The position numbers and the translations under genes were made by a program. Under the pieces are notes generated by a model. It searched no databases. It had not been told where the DNA came from and was given only the letters and a program-made list of their open reading frames with translations. From Ww85 sp963745765 (GTDB lineage Bacteria; Desulfobacterota; Desulfobulbia; Desulfobulbales; Desulfocapsaceae): a DNA stretch of 64,000 bases. The stretch covers positions 27,820-91,819 of the forward strand of contig CAVUYQ010000006.1 in NCBI GenBank assembly GCA_963745765.1, given 5' to 3'. This document shows, piece after piece, positions 23,718 through 32,496 of this stretch. Position 1 is the stretch's first letter. Each line of letters opens with the position of its first letter.

Positions 23718-24188
23718 ATGGTATTTAGCAAAGACGACAATGACTGGATGCGCCTGGCTCTTGCTGAAGCCAGTAAATCCTCTGATATCGGTGAGGTACC
23801 GGTTGGAGCCGTGATAACTGACGGTCATATCCTGCTCGCCGCATCTGGCAACACTCCCATAACCGGAAACGATCCAACAGCGCACGCGGAAATTAATGTC
23901 ATTCGACAGGCAGCACGAAAACGGGAGAATTACCGATTGACTGGCACCACCATCTATGTCACGCTGGAACCCTGCCTGATGTGTATGGGAGCAATTATCC
24001 ACAGCCGGATCAAGCGACTGGTCTTCGGCGCCTACGATCCAAAAACAGGAGCCGCCGAGTCACGTTACCAGATAGGCAGAGACGCACGGCTTAACCACTC
24101 ATTGCGTGTCGAAGGAGGGCTCCTGCAGGAGTGTTGCTCCCTAGTGCTGACGGAATTTTTCAGACAGCGACGTCTTTTGTCTGGCTGA
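23718..24188 (+). CDS. tadA: tRNA-specific adenosine deaminase TadA
   Basis: 156 residues, normal size. Converts A34 to inosine in tRNA-Arg(ACG). Deaminase zinc site: H56-A57-E58 (TAHAEINVI) and P85-C86-L-M-C89 (EPCLMCMGAI). The ending with RVEGGLLQECCSLVLTEFF is typical. It lies 130 bases before tRNA-Ser. The 150-base gap upstream shows a short inverted repeat (ACGTTTACC and GACGTAAACC) of unknown role. Confidence 0.95.
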   Translation: MVFSKDDNDWMRLALAEASKSSDIGEVPVGAVITDGHILLAASGNTPITGNDPTAHAEINVIRQAARKRENYRLTGTTIYVTLEPCLMCMGAIIHSRIKRLVFGAYDPKTGAAESRYQIGRDARLNHSLRVEGGLLQECCSLVLTEFFRQRRLLSG

Positions 24189-24316
24189 TACAATCGAGGT
24201 CTCTTTTTTTCGATACATCCTACTTTTTGATTGATAAATTCGCTGTCACCGTTTAATTAGTTGCACTCGGAAATTCTAAACATAACGCTATAGAGCCTCT
24301 ATAGAGCATTGTACAT

Positions 24317-24402
24317 GGAGAGGTGACCGAGTGGCTTAAGGTGCACGCCTGGAACGCGTGTGTACGCGAGTACCGTGAGTTCGAATCTCACCCTCTCCGC
24401 CA
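24317..24402 (+). tRNA. tRNA-Ser (GGA)
   Basis: 86 bases with a long variable arm. The acceptor GGAGAGG pairs with CCTCTCC, the anticodon loop CTGGAAC gives GGA, the T loop is AGTTCGAATCT, with discriminator G and encoded CCA. Confidence 0.97.
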
Positions 24403-24409
24403 CGACAAA

Positions 24410-24443
24410 AAGGCTCGTAACTTTTTAATCAGTTTCGAGCCTT
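24410..24443 (+). terminator. Probable tRNA-Ser terminator hairpin
   Basis: AAGGCTCG (24410-24417) pairs with CGAGCCTT (24436-24443) just after the tRNA, followed by CAATTTG. The T tract is weak. The next 260 bases (to 24706) contain nothing I recognise. Confidence 0.5.
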
Positions 24444-24706
24444 CAATTTGTTTGGTCTTTAAAATTTTTGCTGCGACTCCTTTTTTCTCCTTTCTCCAAA
24501 TATCGTCTCTGCATTACCCCTTATGGATGAAGGTGTCTGCTGAAAAAGTGGATGAAACACATCAATTTTGCGGTCCTGACTCTCTTTATCCTGCCATTGT
24601 CCATCTGACATTCCAGGCATAATGCTGTCGATACGGTAAATAGTCTCAATTATAGTGCCTGACAGAATCAAGATAAACAGACATAATGTCTGTCAGCTCA
24701 GGCTCC

Positions 24707-25074
24707 TCATCTCTTGGATACGATGAGCTTTTCCAACCTCCCGATCTGATCATAATGCTGCGGTAAAAATTCAAATGCAAACTCATAGCATCCTGTTGAA
24801 GAGCAAGAGTCATGGTTTGACATTTCAGTACTGCAACGAGTCATTCTCCCGCCCACATTGTTAAAAACAGATCATCATCAGAACCAAACAGCTCAATGTT
24901 TTCTAACGTGCTGGTTACACAGTCAACCGGCGTGAGACTCACGCACCGAACGCCGCAACGGCTAAGATCAATAACCTTGGACATGCCTATCAGGTGATCA
25001 TTATCAGAAAACACCATTCCGCAACAAACAGCATGTCTTAAAAATGACCTTCGCTCAATATTTCTCATAGCCAT
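24707..25074 (-). pseudogene. PilZ-domain protein, frameshifted
   Basis: ATG at 25074 with a strong GGGAGG site. The first 77 residues read ERRSFLRHAVCC then SKVIDLSRCGVRC, matching the PilZ c-di-GMP-binding pattern RxxxR and DxSxxG. The open frame ends at 24841, but one frame over the sequence continues without a break as STEMSNHD through YEFAFEFLPQHYDQIGRLEK to TGA at 24707-24709, a fitting PilZ C-terminal strand and helix. A one-base deletion near 24840 restores a protein of about 122 residues. Such single-domain proteins act as c-di-GMP effectors. Either a pseudogene or a sequence error. Confidence 0.65.
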
Positions 25075-25604
25075 GACAACCTCCCTGCTGGTTAAGACTG
25101 AAGCGTCTTAGCAGCTCATGAATCGTTTTGCTTGAACCTGTTGCTTTCGCTTGACTGGCTATCAATGCCACAAGCCTGATCATCAATAGAGATTATGAGA
25201 AGTTATAGATTACTGACGTTTTCATCAGTTTCATTGCGAGCCTCCCTGTCAACGACACTAAGGCATAGAGGGGAATAGCAAGTCACAAGTGATCATTGGT
25301 GGACTCTTGCTCATCCAGAAACACCACTGTTGGCCCTGCAAGACGGGGTAAAACCCAATCCGTCTTGCAAGCCAAACGAAAGATGTAAACATTTCAATTT
25401 CAGACATAATTATTAACCATGAAAATAATTATGAATTTCTGATATAATCGTCTCATAGACATTCGCCATTACAGGATAGTGTTGAATGGTAAAATATTCC
25501 GCATTATCCTGGAGACGCTTAAAATAACCGATCAGTAAATACCCGGCCAATTTTTTTATTCTATTCATTCTGGACTTTTGATTAACTTGAGAAAAGGAGC
25601 CCGA
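25075..25604. other. Noncoding gap upstream of the PilZ gene
   Basis: About 530 AT-rich bases. A 65-codon frame on the minus strand (25413-25610) lacks a ribosome site and family features and overlaps the cytochrome terminator. I do not annotate it. Confidence 0.45.
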
Positions 25605-25654
25605 GGGCAATAAGAAAGCTAGAGCGACTTTTTCGCCTAACTAACTTATTGCCC
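25605..25654 (-). terminator. Terminator-like hairpin after the cytochrome gene
   Basis: GGGCAATAAG (25605-25614) and CTTATTGCCC (25645-25654) form a perfect 10-bp stem just past the cytochrome stop (25683, minus strand). There is no strong T run, so factor-independent termination is not certain. Confidence 0.5.
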
Positions 25655-25682
25655 CGGCAAGACAGCTTGAATGACCGACCAA

Positions 25683-27500
25683 TCAACCTTTAGGGCCATT
25701 GTGGCAATCATAACAGCCAATGGATTGACCTGCAGTAAAGCTTTTTGTTCGCCCACCTACGGAAAATGATCTGTCGGCAAAGACGGCAGAGAGTTGAGAG
25801 CCACGGAAATCTGTACCGTGGCACGACGCGCAGCTTGCAGTGCCGCCTGACTTGGCGGCATCACGATGCGCACTTAGCCAATATTGACCAATTGTATGCA
25901 AGCCGTGAGGACCTCCGCTGGTCGTTCGCGGAGTGCTGGAGTGACAGGCAAGACAATCGGAAATAGTTCCGGCGTAACCCTGAATTTCTTCGGCAAGAAT
26001 ATTGTCCTCAGCATCGACTGATGGATAGATGGCATGCGTGGCGCCATGGCAACTCTCGCATTGCAGCCCACTATGGCCGGTACTGTATCGATACAATTCC
26101 TTTCCCGAAAGTGGTGTATTCAAATTGGTTGCAAAGCGCCTGTCAGTCACCGGACGAAGGTTTCCGGGTGAGACAAATGCGGAAGAATAACGATTTCCAT
26201 CCTGGTGACATTGCTGACAGGTGGGCTCATCCAACCATCCCTGTCGGTTCTTCGCCCCGACATCAGCAATACCGCCATGACAATCCTGACAATTAATATT
26301 GCCGCTCCCACCCATCGCACCCCTCAGACATGCTGTCTGTTCGCCCGGGTGGCAGGAATAGCAGGCAGTACGATTAGTAGCCGCATTTAATGTCTGATTG
26401 GTTGCCGGATCAAGGACCTGGGCGTGTCGGGAGTGGATAGCTGTGGTCAGTGGGGTAATCCCGTCACGTCCGGTGCCGGGTAGAGCGTTACTCAAGTGAC
26501 ACCCCGAACAAAGGACCGGGACTCCACCCTTTGCCTCTGCCAGTAAGGTGGTGGCGTGTGTCTCATCATGAAGACGAAGTATATTCAATTTGTAATCCTT
26601 TTCGGGATCACTGTCGTTGACCCACCCGGCATCAGGTCGGGCTTGTCCGTAATTACTTGCGGAACTGTGACATTTCCGACAATCCATTTCATCGCTCACT
26701 GGCAGCACAGCCGTTGCCCTTGCCAATAGATCACCATTTGCATCAAGAGCTTTGACATTCACAAGTTGATAGTAGTTCTTCGAGCCATCGTCATTGTAGG
26801 GCAGGATGGGGATACCATCAGCAGCCCACCATTGATTGCTGGAATCAAATGTCATTTCCTGCGGGGATCTGCTTTGCACAAAAACCCCGGTGAGACCCTG
26901 ATCCGCCGGAAGGGGTCCGCCGCCATAAAAAAAACCGTACAAGGTCTCAGCGTATTGCCAAAAGTTGGTTTTTTCCACACTTGTCGTATTCCACGAACCA
27001 TTCAAGCTCAGCGCCGATTCAAAGGTAAGATGAACACCAGCGGTGACTAATCCGTTATTTTTATTCACCAACTGAACGTGCAGATTGTTAAATGGCGGCA
27101 GAATGGAGAAGATGGAGTAGTCGTTGCCATCAACACAGTGCATACCAAGATCATTCCAGGCAAGCAGGGTGTAATTTCCCGGAAGGGCCCGTAATGGACT
27201 GGGGTTTTCCAGTTCCTTTAGAAGAATCAGTCCATCAGTCAGTGAAATTTTGTTATCCTTATCCCAATCCAACCACAAAGGAAACGTATTGTAAGACAAA
27301 GAACGGCCGCTGTTAAGCTGCATAATTTCGATCAAATCAACAAGGGTCGGAGTTTCCAGGGCTGCCCCTGAATAGGATACTGCTGGCAATACTCTTTCAG
27401 GCAAAGAGGCTCCCAGGGCGTTCAACGCGAAAGGTGCGACACCAGAAAGACAAGAAAATATAAAAAGTGGGACAATAATATGTTTCAGTAAATAACGCAT
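25683..27500 (-). CDS. Periplasmic nine-haem cytochrome c
   Basis: 605 residues with a strong AAGGAGG site. A signal peptide (residues 1 to about 30, hydrophobic IIVPLFIFSCLSGVAPFAL) directs export. A dockerin-like calcium loop follows (DWDKDNKISLTDGLILLKEL, about 78-97), then a beta-rich region (about 105-250). Nine CxxCH haem sites fill the second half: CRKCH, CSGCH, CYSCH, CQDCH, CQQCH, CESCH, CLACH, CASCH and CYDCH, the last four residues from the end. Periplasmic or outer-surface electron transfer is likely; the redox partner is unknown. It is monocistronic. The dockerin/cytochrome combination is notable. Confidence 0.88.
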   Translation of the reverse strand: MRYLLKHIIVPLFIFSCLSGVAPFALNALGASLPERVLPAVSYSGAALETPTLVDLIEIMQLNSGRSLSYNTFPLWLDWDKDNKISLTDGLILLKELENPSPLRALPGNYTLLAWNDLGMHCVDGNDYSIFSILPPFNNLHVQLVNKNNGLVTAGVHLTFESALSLNGSWNTTSVEKTNFWQYAETLYGFFYGGGPLPADQGLTGVFVQSRSPQEMTFDSSNQWWAADGIPILPYNDDGSKNYYQLVNVKALDANGDLLARATAVLPVSDEMDCRKCHSSASNYGQARPDAGWVNDSDPEKDYKLNILRLHDETHATTLLAEAKGGVPVLCSGCHLSNALPGTGRDGITPLTTAIHSRHAQVLDPATNQTLNAATNRTACYSCHPGEQTACLRGAMGGSGNINCQDCHGGIADVGAKNRQGWLDEPTCQQCHQDGNRYSSAFVSPGNLRPVTDRRFATNLNTPLSGKELYRYSTGHSGLQCESCHGATHAIYPSVDAEDNILAEEIQGYAGTISDCLACHSSTPRTTSGGPHGLHTIGQYWLSAHRDAAKSGGTASCASCHGTDFRGSQLSAVFADRSFSVGGRTKSFTAGQSIGCYDCHNGPKG

Positions 27501-28289
27501 CCGGCCTCCTTAAGGTTCCTGGTTCAGTATTTCACAACCAGAAGCCTGGTAATGCAACAACTATACCACAGCGTAGCGATAACAGATAAAACCGGGCTTT
27601 CCCTTGATGGCAGCCTATTACAGAGCGGTGAAACGATGCGGAAGGCTTTTCGCCATACCTGCTCATCAATGATCAGGACTCCGGGAACAACCCCTCGCCG
27701 CCCACACTTTTTAGGACTGCAAAACGGCTGTTTCCGCCATATACAGGGGGGCAACGCTGAGATATGTGTTTGCGTGGGTCTTGAGGCGCCTATAAGAGTT
27801 TTTTTGACAAGCTGTTGCCGATAGGAGACAACGATGAGACTTCTGTAACTAGATGAAGCTGGGCATGATCTGCACCCAGGCAGGGCTGTAGCGGTCTTGA
27901 AAACATGATTCTTGTTGCCAATCAGCGACAATCGCATGTCCGTAATCTCGATTTTTCATGAGGCGCCCGGAAAGGACAATCTTACTTCATCAGGAGCTTC
28001 AGACAGGATCAATTCGATAGCAGGCAAAGACCCACCCGCCAGCTGCCATGTGAATCTTATGGTTCAGGATCAGTTTCTAACGTCTCATTTTCCATAAAAT
28101 CCGAATTTCTCCTAAAAGACCTTCCACTTCGAGGGGATTTACGATACATTCAGGCGCAAGCTAAGTTGCTTCCAGATGGTCAAAAGCACCAGGTAACCAC
28201 TCAATACATTCATTTATTTTTGCTCCTGTTCCCCGGAATCGGAAAAATCTGTTGAACCAGTTTTCGAATCACTATTATCGCTTAACAAT
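27501..28289. other. Noncoding gap between divergent cytochrome and regulator genes
   Basis: About 790 bases between divergent genes. Several frames are open (for example 27524-27937, minus) but have odd composition, no ribosome sites and no family features. I searched by eye for GG-N10-GC sigma-54 promoters facing either gene and found none convincing. Confidence 0.45.
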
Positions 28290-30413
28290 ATGGGTAAAAA
28301 GGCACTCTGCTTCATCGGACAAAATGAAACAACCTGTGATTATATTTCACAGGCACTGACCCGTTTTTTTGGTGCTTATATCACGATAAGTTCCTGGTGC
28401 CTGAATCTTGGCAAACAGCCGGCCAATCTCGACGAATTCGATGTTTTTGTCACGTCAAGCAAGGCAGTCCTGGACCAAGTTCGCCGCGAACTCCCCGACC
28501 AAAAAAGTGTCCTGGTTGCAGCACGCACCATCAATATCGAGAACCTGGACCGCCTTCTGGAACTCAGCTCGGGTACCCGCGCCATTGTTGTCGGATCTTC
28601 CGAGGAAACAACCTTGCTGGCCATCAGTATTATCAAGGAATTCGGTTTCAGCCATCTGAGCCTGGTCCCTTACTATCCTGACTGCCCTCACGAGATTCCC
28701 GAAGACATCAGGCTGGCCATCACCATGGGCCTCGCCCATCTGGTGCCTCCCCATATCGAGAATCTGGTAGAACTGGGAACAAGAGGGATAGATTTGTCCA
28801 CCTTGACCGAGCTGGTGGGATTGTTTCACATGCCGTTGGATGTTCTCAATGAGATTTCAAATTATTATATCATCGCACTGATCAACCTCGGGTTACGGCG
28901 CCAGAAAATTGCCAACTTGAATGAATCCCTGAAACGGGAAATAGAAGTTGTCATCAATACGATCAGCGAGGCGATTATCGCCGTTAACAAGGCCAATGAG
29001 ATTGTGGCCATGAATCCGGAAGCCGAAAAGGTTTTCAAGTTAAACAGGACTGACGCACTGGGAAAAAACGCTGCAGATATCGTTTCGTCGATAGATTTTT
29101 CAACCTGCCTGAAAACCGGGAAAGGCATGTCGGATCAAATAGTGATGATTCACAAAAGCCACTATATCGTCACGGCAAATCCTATCACCGATGAAAGCAG
29201 TACGATTAACGGCGTTGCAGCTACCTTCCGTCCGGTTAAAGAGGTTCAGGAGCTGGCAACCAGGGTGCGGCGGCAATTGAAAATAAAAGGGCATGTGGCC
29301 AGATATACCTTTAATGATATCGTCGGGACATCTGACAAGCTACAATCGACCATATTGCTTGCAAAAAAATTCTCGAAGACTGATTTGACTATCCTGCTTG
29401 AGGGAGAAAGCGGCACTGGCAAGGAATTATTCTCCCAGGCAATCCATAATTACTCGCCAAGAAACAAGGGTCCGTTCGTGGCACTGAATTTCGCCGCCCT
29501 GCCGGAAAACCTTGTGGAAAGTGAGCTCTTCGGCTATGAATCGGGAGCCTTTTCGGGAGCCAGAAAAGAGGGTAAATCAGGTCTATTCGAGGAAGCTCAC
29601 CAGGGTACCATCTTTCTGGACGAAATCGGCGACGCATCTCTGGACGTGCAGAAAAAGTTACTGCGGGTCCTTGAAGAAAGGGAAGTCCGAAGGGTCGGCG
29701 GCAGCACAATTACCCCTATCGATGTGAGGGTGATCGCTGCGACCAACATCGACTTAAGGACACTGGTGGAGCAAAAAAAATTCCGTCACGATCTTTTTTT
29801 CCGGCTCTATACGGTTCCGATCCCCCCACCACCGCTTCGTTCCATAAAGGAGGACATTCCACTATTGGTCAAAAGTTTTGCCCGGCGAATCTATGCCAGG
29901 AACCTCAAGACAGAGTTGGCCCTGGACAATTTTCTTAAACATTATCAATGGCCCGGCAACGTCAGGGAATTACAGAACGTCGTCAGTTACCTATGTAATG
30001 TCGCGGACGAAAACGACATAGCAACGTGCAAACATCTTCCCTCCTACCTGTTGACGGAAATTTCAGCCATAAGGTCATGGCAGGATGAAGAGCAGCCTGC
30101 CGTCAGTAAAAAAGACGAGATGTTGCTTGCTGAACTGACATCGCACAATTCCTTAAAGGATGTAGCCGCCATTCTTTACGAAATCCAGAAGGTTTCAGCT
30201 TTCGGAAAAAGCATTGGCCGCCTCACCTTGATGAAACGGCTGCAGGATAGCGGCAGGAACCTCTCCGAACATACCATCAGACATTGGCTGAAAGTGCTCG
30301 ATTCAAATGGCTATGTGAGGTCGGGGATAACCCGCCAGGGATCTATTATCACCCTGAACGGTGAACATTTTCTGACGCTGGTACGAAACAACCATACCCA
30401 TCCGCAACAATAA
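28290..30413 (+). CDS. Sigma-54-dependent activator with PrpR-like sensor and PAS domain
   Basis: 707 residues. The N-terminal region (about 1-210) resembles the PrpR-type ligand-sensing domain (CFIGQNETTCDYISQAL start, VGSSEETTLLAISIIKEF). A PAS domain follows (about 225-325, INTISEAIIAVNKANEIVAM). The AAA+ module has Walker A GESGTGKE near 372 and the intact sigma-54 contact motif GAFSGA near 417-422, with FLDEIGD. The C-terminus is an unusual winged helix (NLSEHTIRHWLKVLDSNGYV), not a Fis helix. It sits directly upstream of the tct transport genes on the same strand and probably activates them in response to a carboxylate; that role is inferred from position. Confidence 0.85.
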   Translation: MGKKALCFIGQNETTCDYISQALTRFFGAYITISSWCLNLGKQPANLDEFDVFVTSSKAVLDQVRRELPDQKSVLVAARTINIENLDRLLELSSGTRAIVVGSSEETTLLAISIIKEFGFSHLSLVPYYPDCPHEIPEDIRLAITMGLAHLVPPHIENLVELGTRGIDLSTLTELVGLFHMPLDVLNEISNYYIIALINLGLRRQKIANLNESLKREIEVVINTISEAIIAVNKANEIVAMNPEAEKVFKLNRTDALGKNAADIVSSIDFSTCLKTGKGMSDQIVMIHKSHYIVTANPITDESSTINGVAATFRPVKEVQELATRVRRQLKIKGHVARYTFNDIVGTSDKLQSTILLAKKFSKTDLTILLEGESGTGKELFSQAIHNYSPRNKGPFVALNFAALPENLVESELFGYESGAFSGARKEGKSGLFEEAHQGTIFLDEIGDASLDVQKKLLRVLEEREVRRVGGSTITPIDVRVIAATNIDLRTLVEQKKFRHDLFFRLYTVPIPPPPLRSIKEDIPLLVKSFARRIYARNLKTELALDNFLKHYQWPGNVRELQNVVSYLCNVADENDIATCKHLPSYLLTEISAIRSWQDEEQPAVSKKDEMLLAELTSHNSLKDVAAILYEIQKVSAFGKSIGRLTLMKRLQDSGRNLSEHTIRHWLKVLDSNGYVRSGITRQGSIITLNGEHFLTLVRNNHTHPQQ

Positions 30414-30972
30414 ACGGCAGGTATCCGCCTGCACGAAGCAGGCGATTATTAGGTTTTTATTAGGTTAATAGGTTGTTTTTTAGGTGAATATTTCAACAAG
30501 TAACGATGAAACCTGCCTTTGCGCGGTAAATTCCTCAATCGTCAAGGCCACCCCGGATCACCGGCACACGTAACAACGATTCCTGATACTGCCGTCCCGA
30601 CAGGAGACAATGTGAAGAAAATACCTCAAGACCTGTGGCCGGGGCACTGTTTATCAGCAGCAGACCTCAGGTCAGGTTCACCATAAGTCCGTTGTTGCAG
30701 AAAAACACCTCTTGGCAAGCCCACTATTTTCCCAGGCCGGCACTATCTTCCCCGAAAAATTCAATCTTAAACGGATATCTTGCAATAAGATCTTATTATT
30801 CCACTGTTTTTTCCATGATATCAGGACAAATCAAAAGAAAAGTCAACCAAAACGACAAATGAGCCCGTATTTTGCAAACAAGAAGCTGTCGTTCAGATTA
30901 CGGGGATGATTGCTTCGGCGATGATTGCTGGTAAAAATACCAGGATAACGAACCAGAAAAGGAGACAGAACT
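30414..30972. other. Regulator-tctC intergenic region
   Basis: 560 bases with no gene. CCGCCTGC-acgaa-GCAGGCGA (30425-30445) is a hairpin just after the regulator stop, followed by T-rich sequence with the repeated motif ATTAGGTTTTTATTAGGTTA, possibly a terminator. The tctC promoter should lie here. No convincing GG-N10-GC element was found by eye. Confidence 0.5.
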
Positions 30973-31920
30973 ATGCGTAAATCCAGAACCAGTTTGCTTC
31001 TCAGTCTATGTGTTGCAGTAACGATGCTTTTTTCTGCGGCGGTCGCTGTCCAGGCGGCCGACTGGCCGACAAAAAAAATATCCCTGATCTATCATTCCAA
31101 GGCTGGATCAGGCGGGGACCTGTTTTTAAGGGCCTTAAGCAAACCCATGGAAAAGGAATTGGGTCAACCGGTCATCGTCGAAAACAAACCGGGAGCCGGT
31201 GGTATGAATGCCTGGAAACCGGCATCTACCGCTAAAGACGGGCATACCTTCCTCGGCGTGTCATCGACCATCATAACCGCGCCAATTTTGAACAAGATGT
31301 CTATTAGTTATAAGAGCTTTAAACCGGTTGCCATGATGTTTGTCGACCCGATGATCCTGTTCGTCAAGAAGGACGCCCCCTGGAACACCCTCGAAGAGTT
31401 GATTGCTGACGCAAAGGAAAATCCGGGTAAATATAACTTTGCCGGCGGCGTTCCCGGAGAGCTCGGCTTTGTCGCCGGAATGCTGCTGATGAAGGAAACG
31501 GGAATTAAAGTCAACATCGTACCCTTCGAATCCGGTGCCGACGCCGCAGTCTCGGTTCTCGGAGGACACGTACATGGCGCCATTGGCGAGTATGGAGAGG
31601 CCGCCGCGCAGATTGAATCCGGTGATTTAAAGGTTCTGATCGGCTTCAATCCTGTCCCCGGAACCACCATTCGCACCGTACAGCAGGCTGGCCTGAACAT
31701 TGAAATTGAAAAATTCAGAGGCATCCTCGCACCCAAGAACACGCCGGACGAGGTGATAGACAAACTGGTTGCAGCCTGTAAGTATGCGCTGGAAGATCCC
31801 GAATTCAAGAAATTCTACAGCAATATGAAACTCGTGCCTGTTCTTAAAACGGGAGCCGCCTTTACCAAAGTAATGAGTGATCAGGATGCCCAGATCAGGG
31901 GATTCATGGACGCCAAGTAA
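30973..31920 (+). CDS. tctC: Tripartite tricarboxylate transporter substrate-binding protein (TctC/Bug family)
   Basis: 315 residues with an AAAAGGAGA ribosome site. The signal peptide ends at VAVQAADWP (about residue 30). Family signatures: IYHSKAGSGGDLFLRAL, the conserved VENKPGAGGMNAW at about 60-72, and the C-terminal half with VSVLGGHVHGAIGEYGEA. This periplasmic binding protein captures a carboxylate for the TctAB membrane complex. Tricarboxylate, tartrate or another organic acid is possible; the adjacent dehydrogenase hints at a hydroxy acid. Confidence 0.93.
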   Translation: MRKSRTSLLLSLCVAVTMLFSAAVAVQAADWPTKKISLIYHSKAGSGGDLFLRALSKPMEKELGQPVIVENKPGAGGMNAWKPASTAKDGHTFLGVSSTIITAPILNKMSISYKSFKPVAMMFVDPMILFVKKDAPWNTLEELIADAKENPGKYNFAGGVPGELGFVAGMLLMKETGIKVNIVPFESGADAAVSVLGGHVHGAIGEYGEAAAQIESGDLKVLIGFNPVPGTTIRTVQQAGLNIEIEKFRGILAPKNTPDEVIDKLVAACKYALEDPEFKKFYSNMKLVPVLKTGAAFTKVMSDQDAQIRGFMDAK

Positions 31921-31941
31921 GACAGCCGCCAATCTGTAGAT

Positions 31942-31971
31942 ACAGGCGGGAGCACCACGTCTCCCGCCTGT
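31942..31971 (+). terminator. Strong hairpin between tctC and tctB
   Basis: ACAGGCGGGAG and CTCCCGCCTGT form a perfect 11-bp stem with an 8-base loop, followed by CTTTCCC. Hairpins here commonly reduce expression of the membrane genes relative to the binding protein or stabilise the tctC message. Confidence 0.7.
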
Positions 31972-31999
31972 CTTTCCCTAAGCCCCAGGTGAGAAATCA

Positions 32000-32488
32000 A
32001 TGTTTAAAAGAGACGATTACATTGTCGGGATTGCAGCCATCATCTTAGGAATCGGCATCATTATCCAGGCACAGTTTCTTGAGGTGAGAACGTCTCTGGA
32101 CCCGGCCGGTCCGAAAGCTTTGCCGGTAATGATAGCCATAGCCATGATTGTCATCGGTATCATCCATATCATCGGCAGCTATTATGTCAACCGGAGCCTT
32201 GACCGGGTTGGAGAAACAGACGCCAAAAGCCTCACAGAAAAGTTCCGGGAATACAAGCCGGTTGTTGCCATTATCATCATCAGCCTGGCCTACGCAGGGC
32301 TCTTGAATATTTTCGGCTATCTTATCATGACGCCGTTGTTGATCGGTTCTATTCTGTGGGTCCTTGAAATAAGGAGCATCAGGAAGATTCTAAAAATCAG
32401 CTTGCTCATGACGGCAATCCTCTATCTGGTTTTCAGATATGGACTGCAGGTCAATCTGCCGATCGGTTTCTTTGAATATCTTTCATAG
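32000..32488 (+). CDS. tctB: Tripartite tricarboxylate transporter small membrane subunit (TctB family)
   Basis: 162 residues with four or five hydrophobic segments (about 9-27, 42-62, 85-105, 110-123, 130-150) and GPKALPVMIAIAMIVIGI, as in TctB proteins. It supplies the small membrane component of the TTT transporter. It sits between tctC and tctA, with tctA starting 8 bases later. Confidence 0.9.
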   Translation: MFKRDDYIVGIAAIILGIGIIIQAQFLEVRTSLDPAGPKALPVMIAIAMIVIGIIHIIGSYYVNRSLDRVGETDAKSLTEKFREYKPVVAIIIISLAYAGLLNIFGYLIMTPLLIGSILWVLEIRSIRKILKISLLMTAILYLVFRYGLQVNLPIGFFEYLS

Positions 32489-32496
32489 GGGGAAAT

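Noticed and set aside
25413..25610. 65-codon minus-strand frame near the cytochrome terminator
   Set aside because: It overlaps a terminator-like hairpin, begins with TTG without a ribosome site and has no family match.
27524..28097. Open frames in the cytochrome-regulator gap
   Set aside because: Odd composition, no start signals and no recognisable domain.
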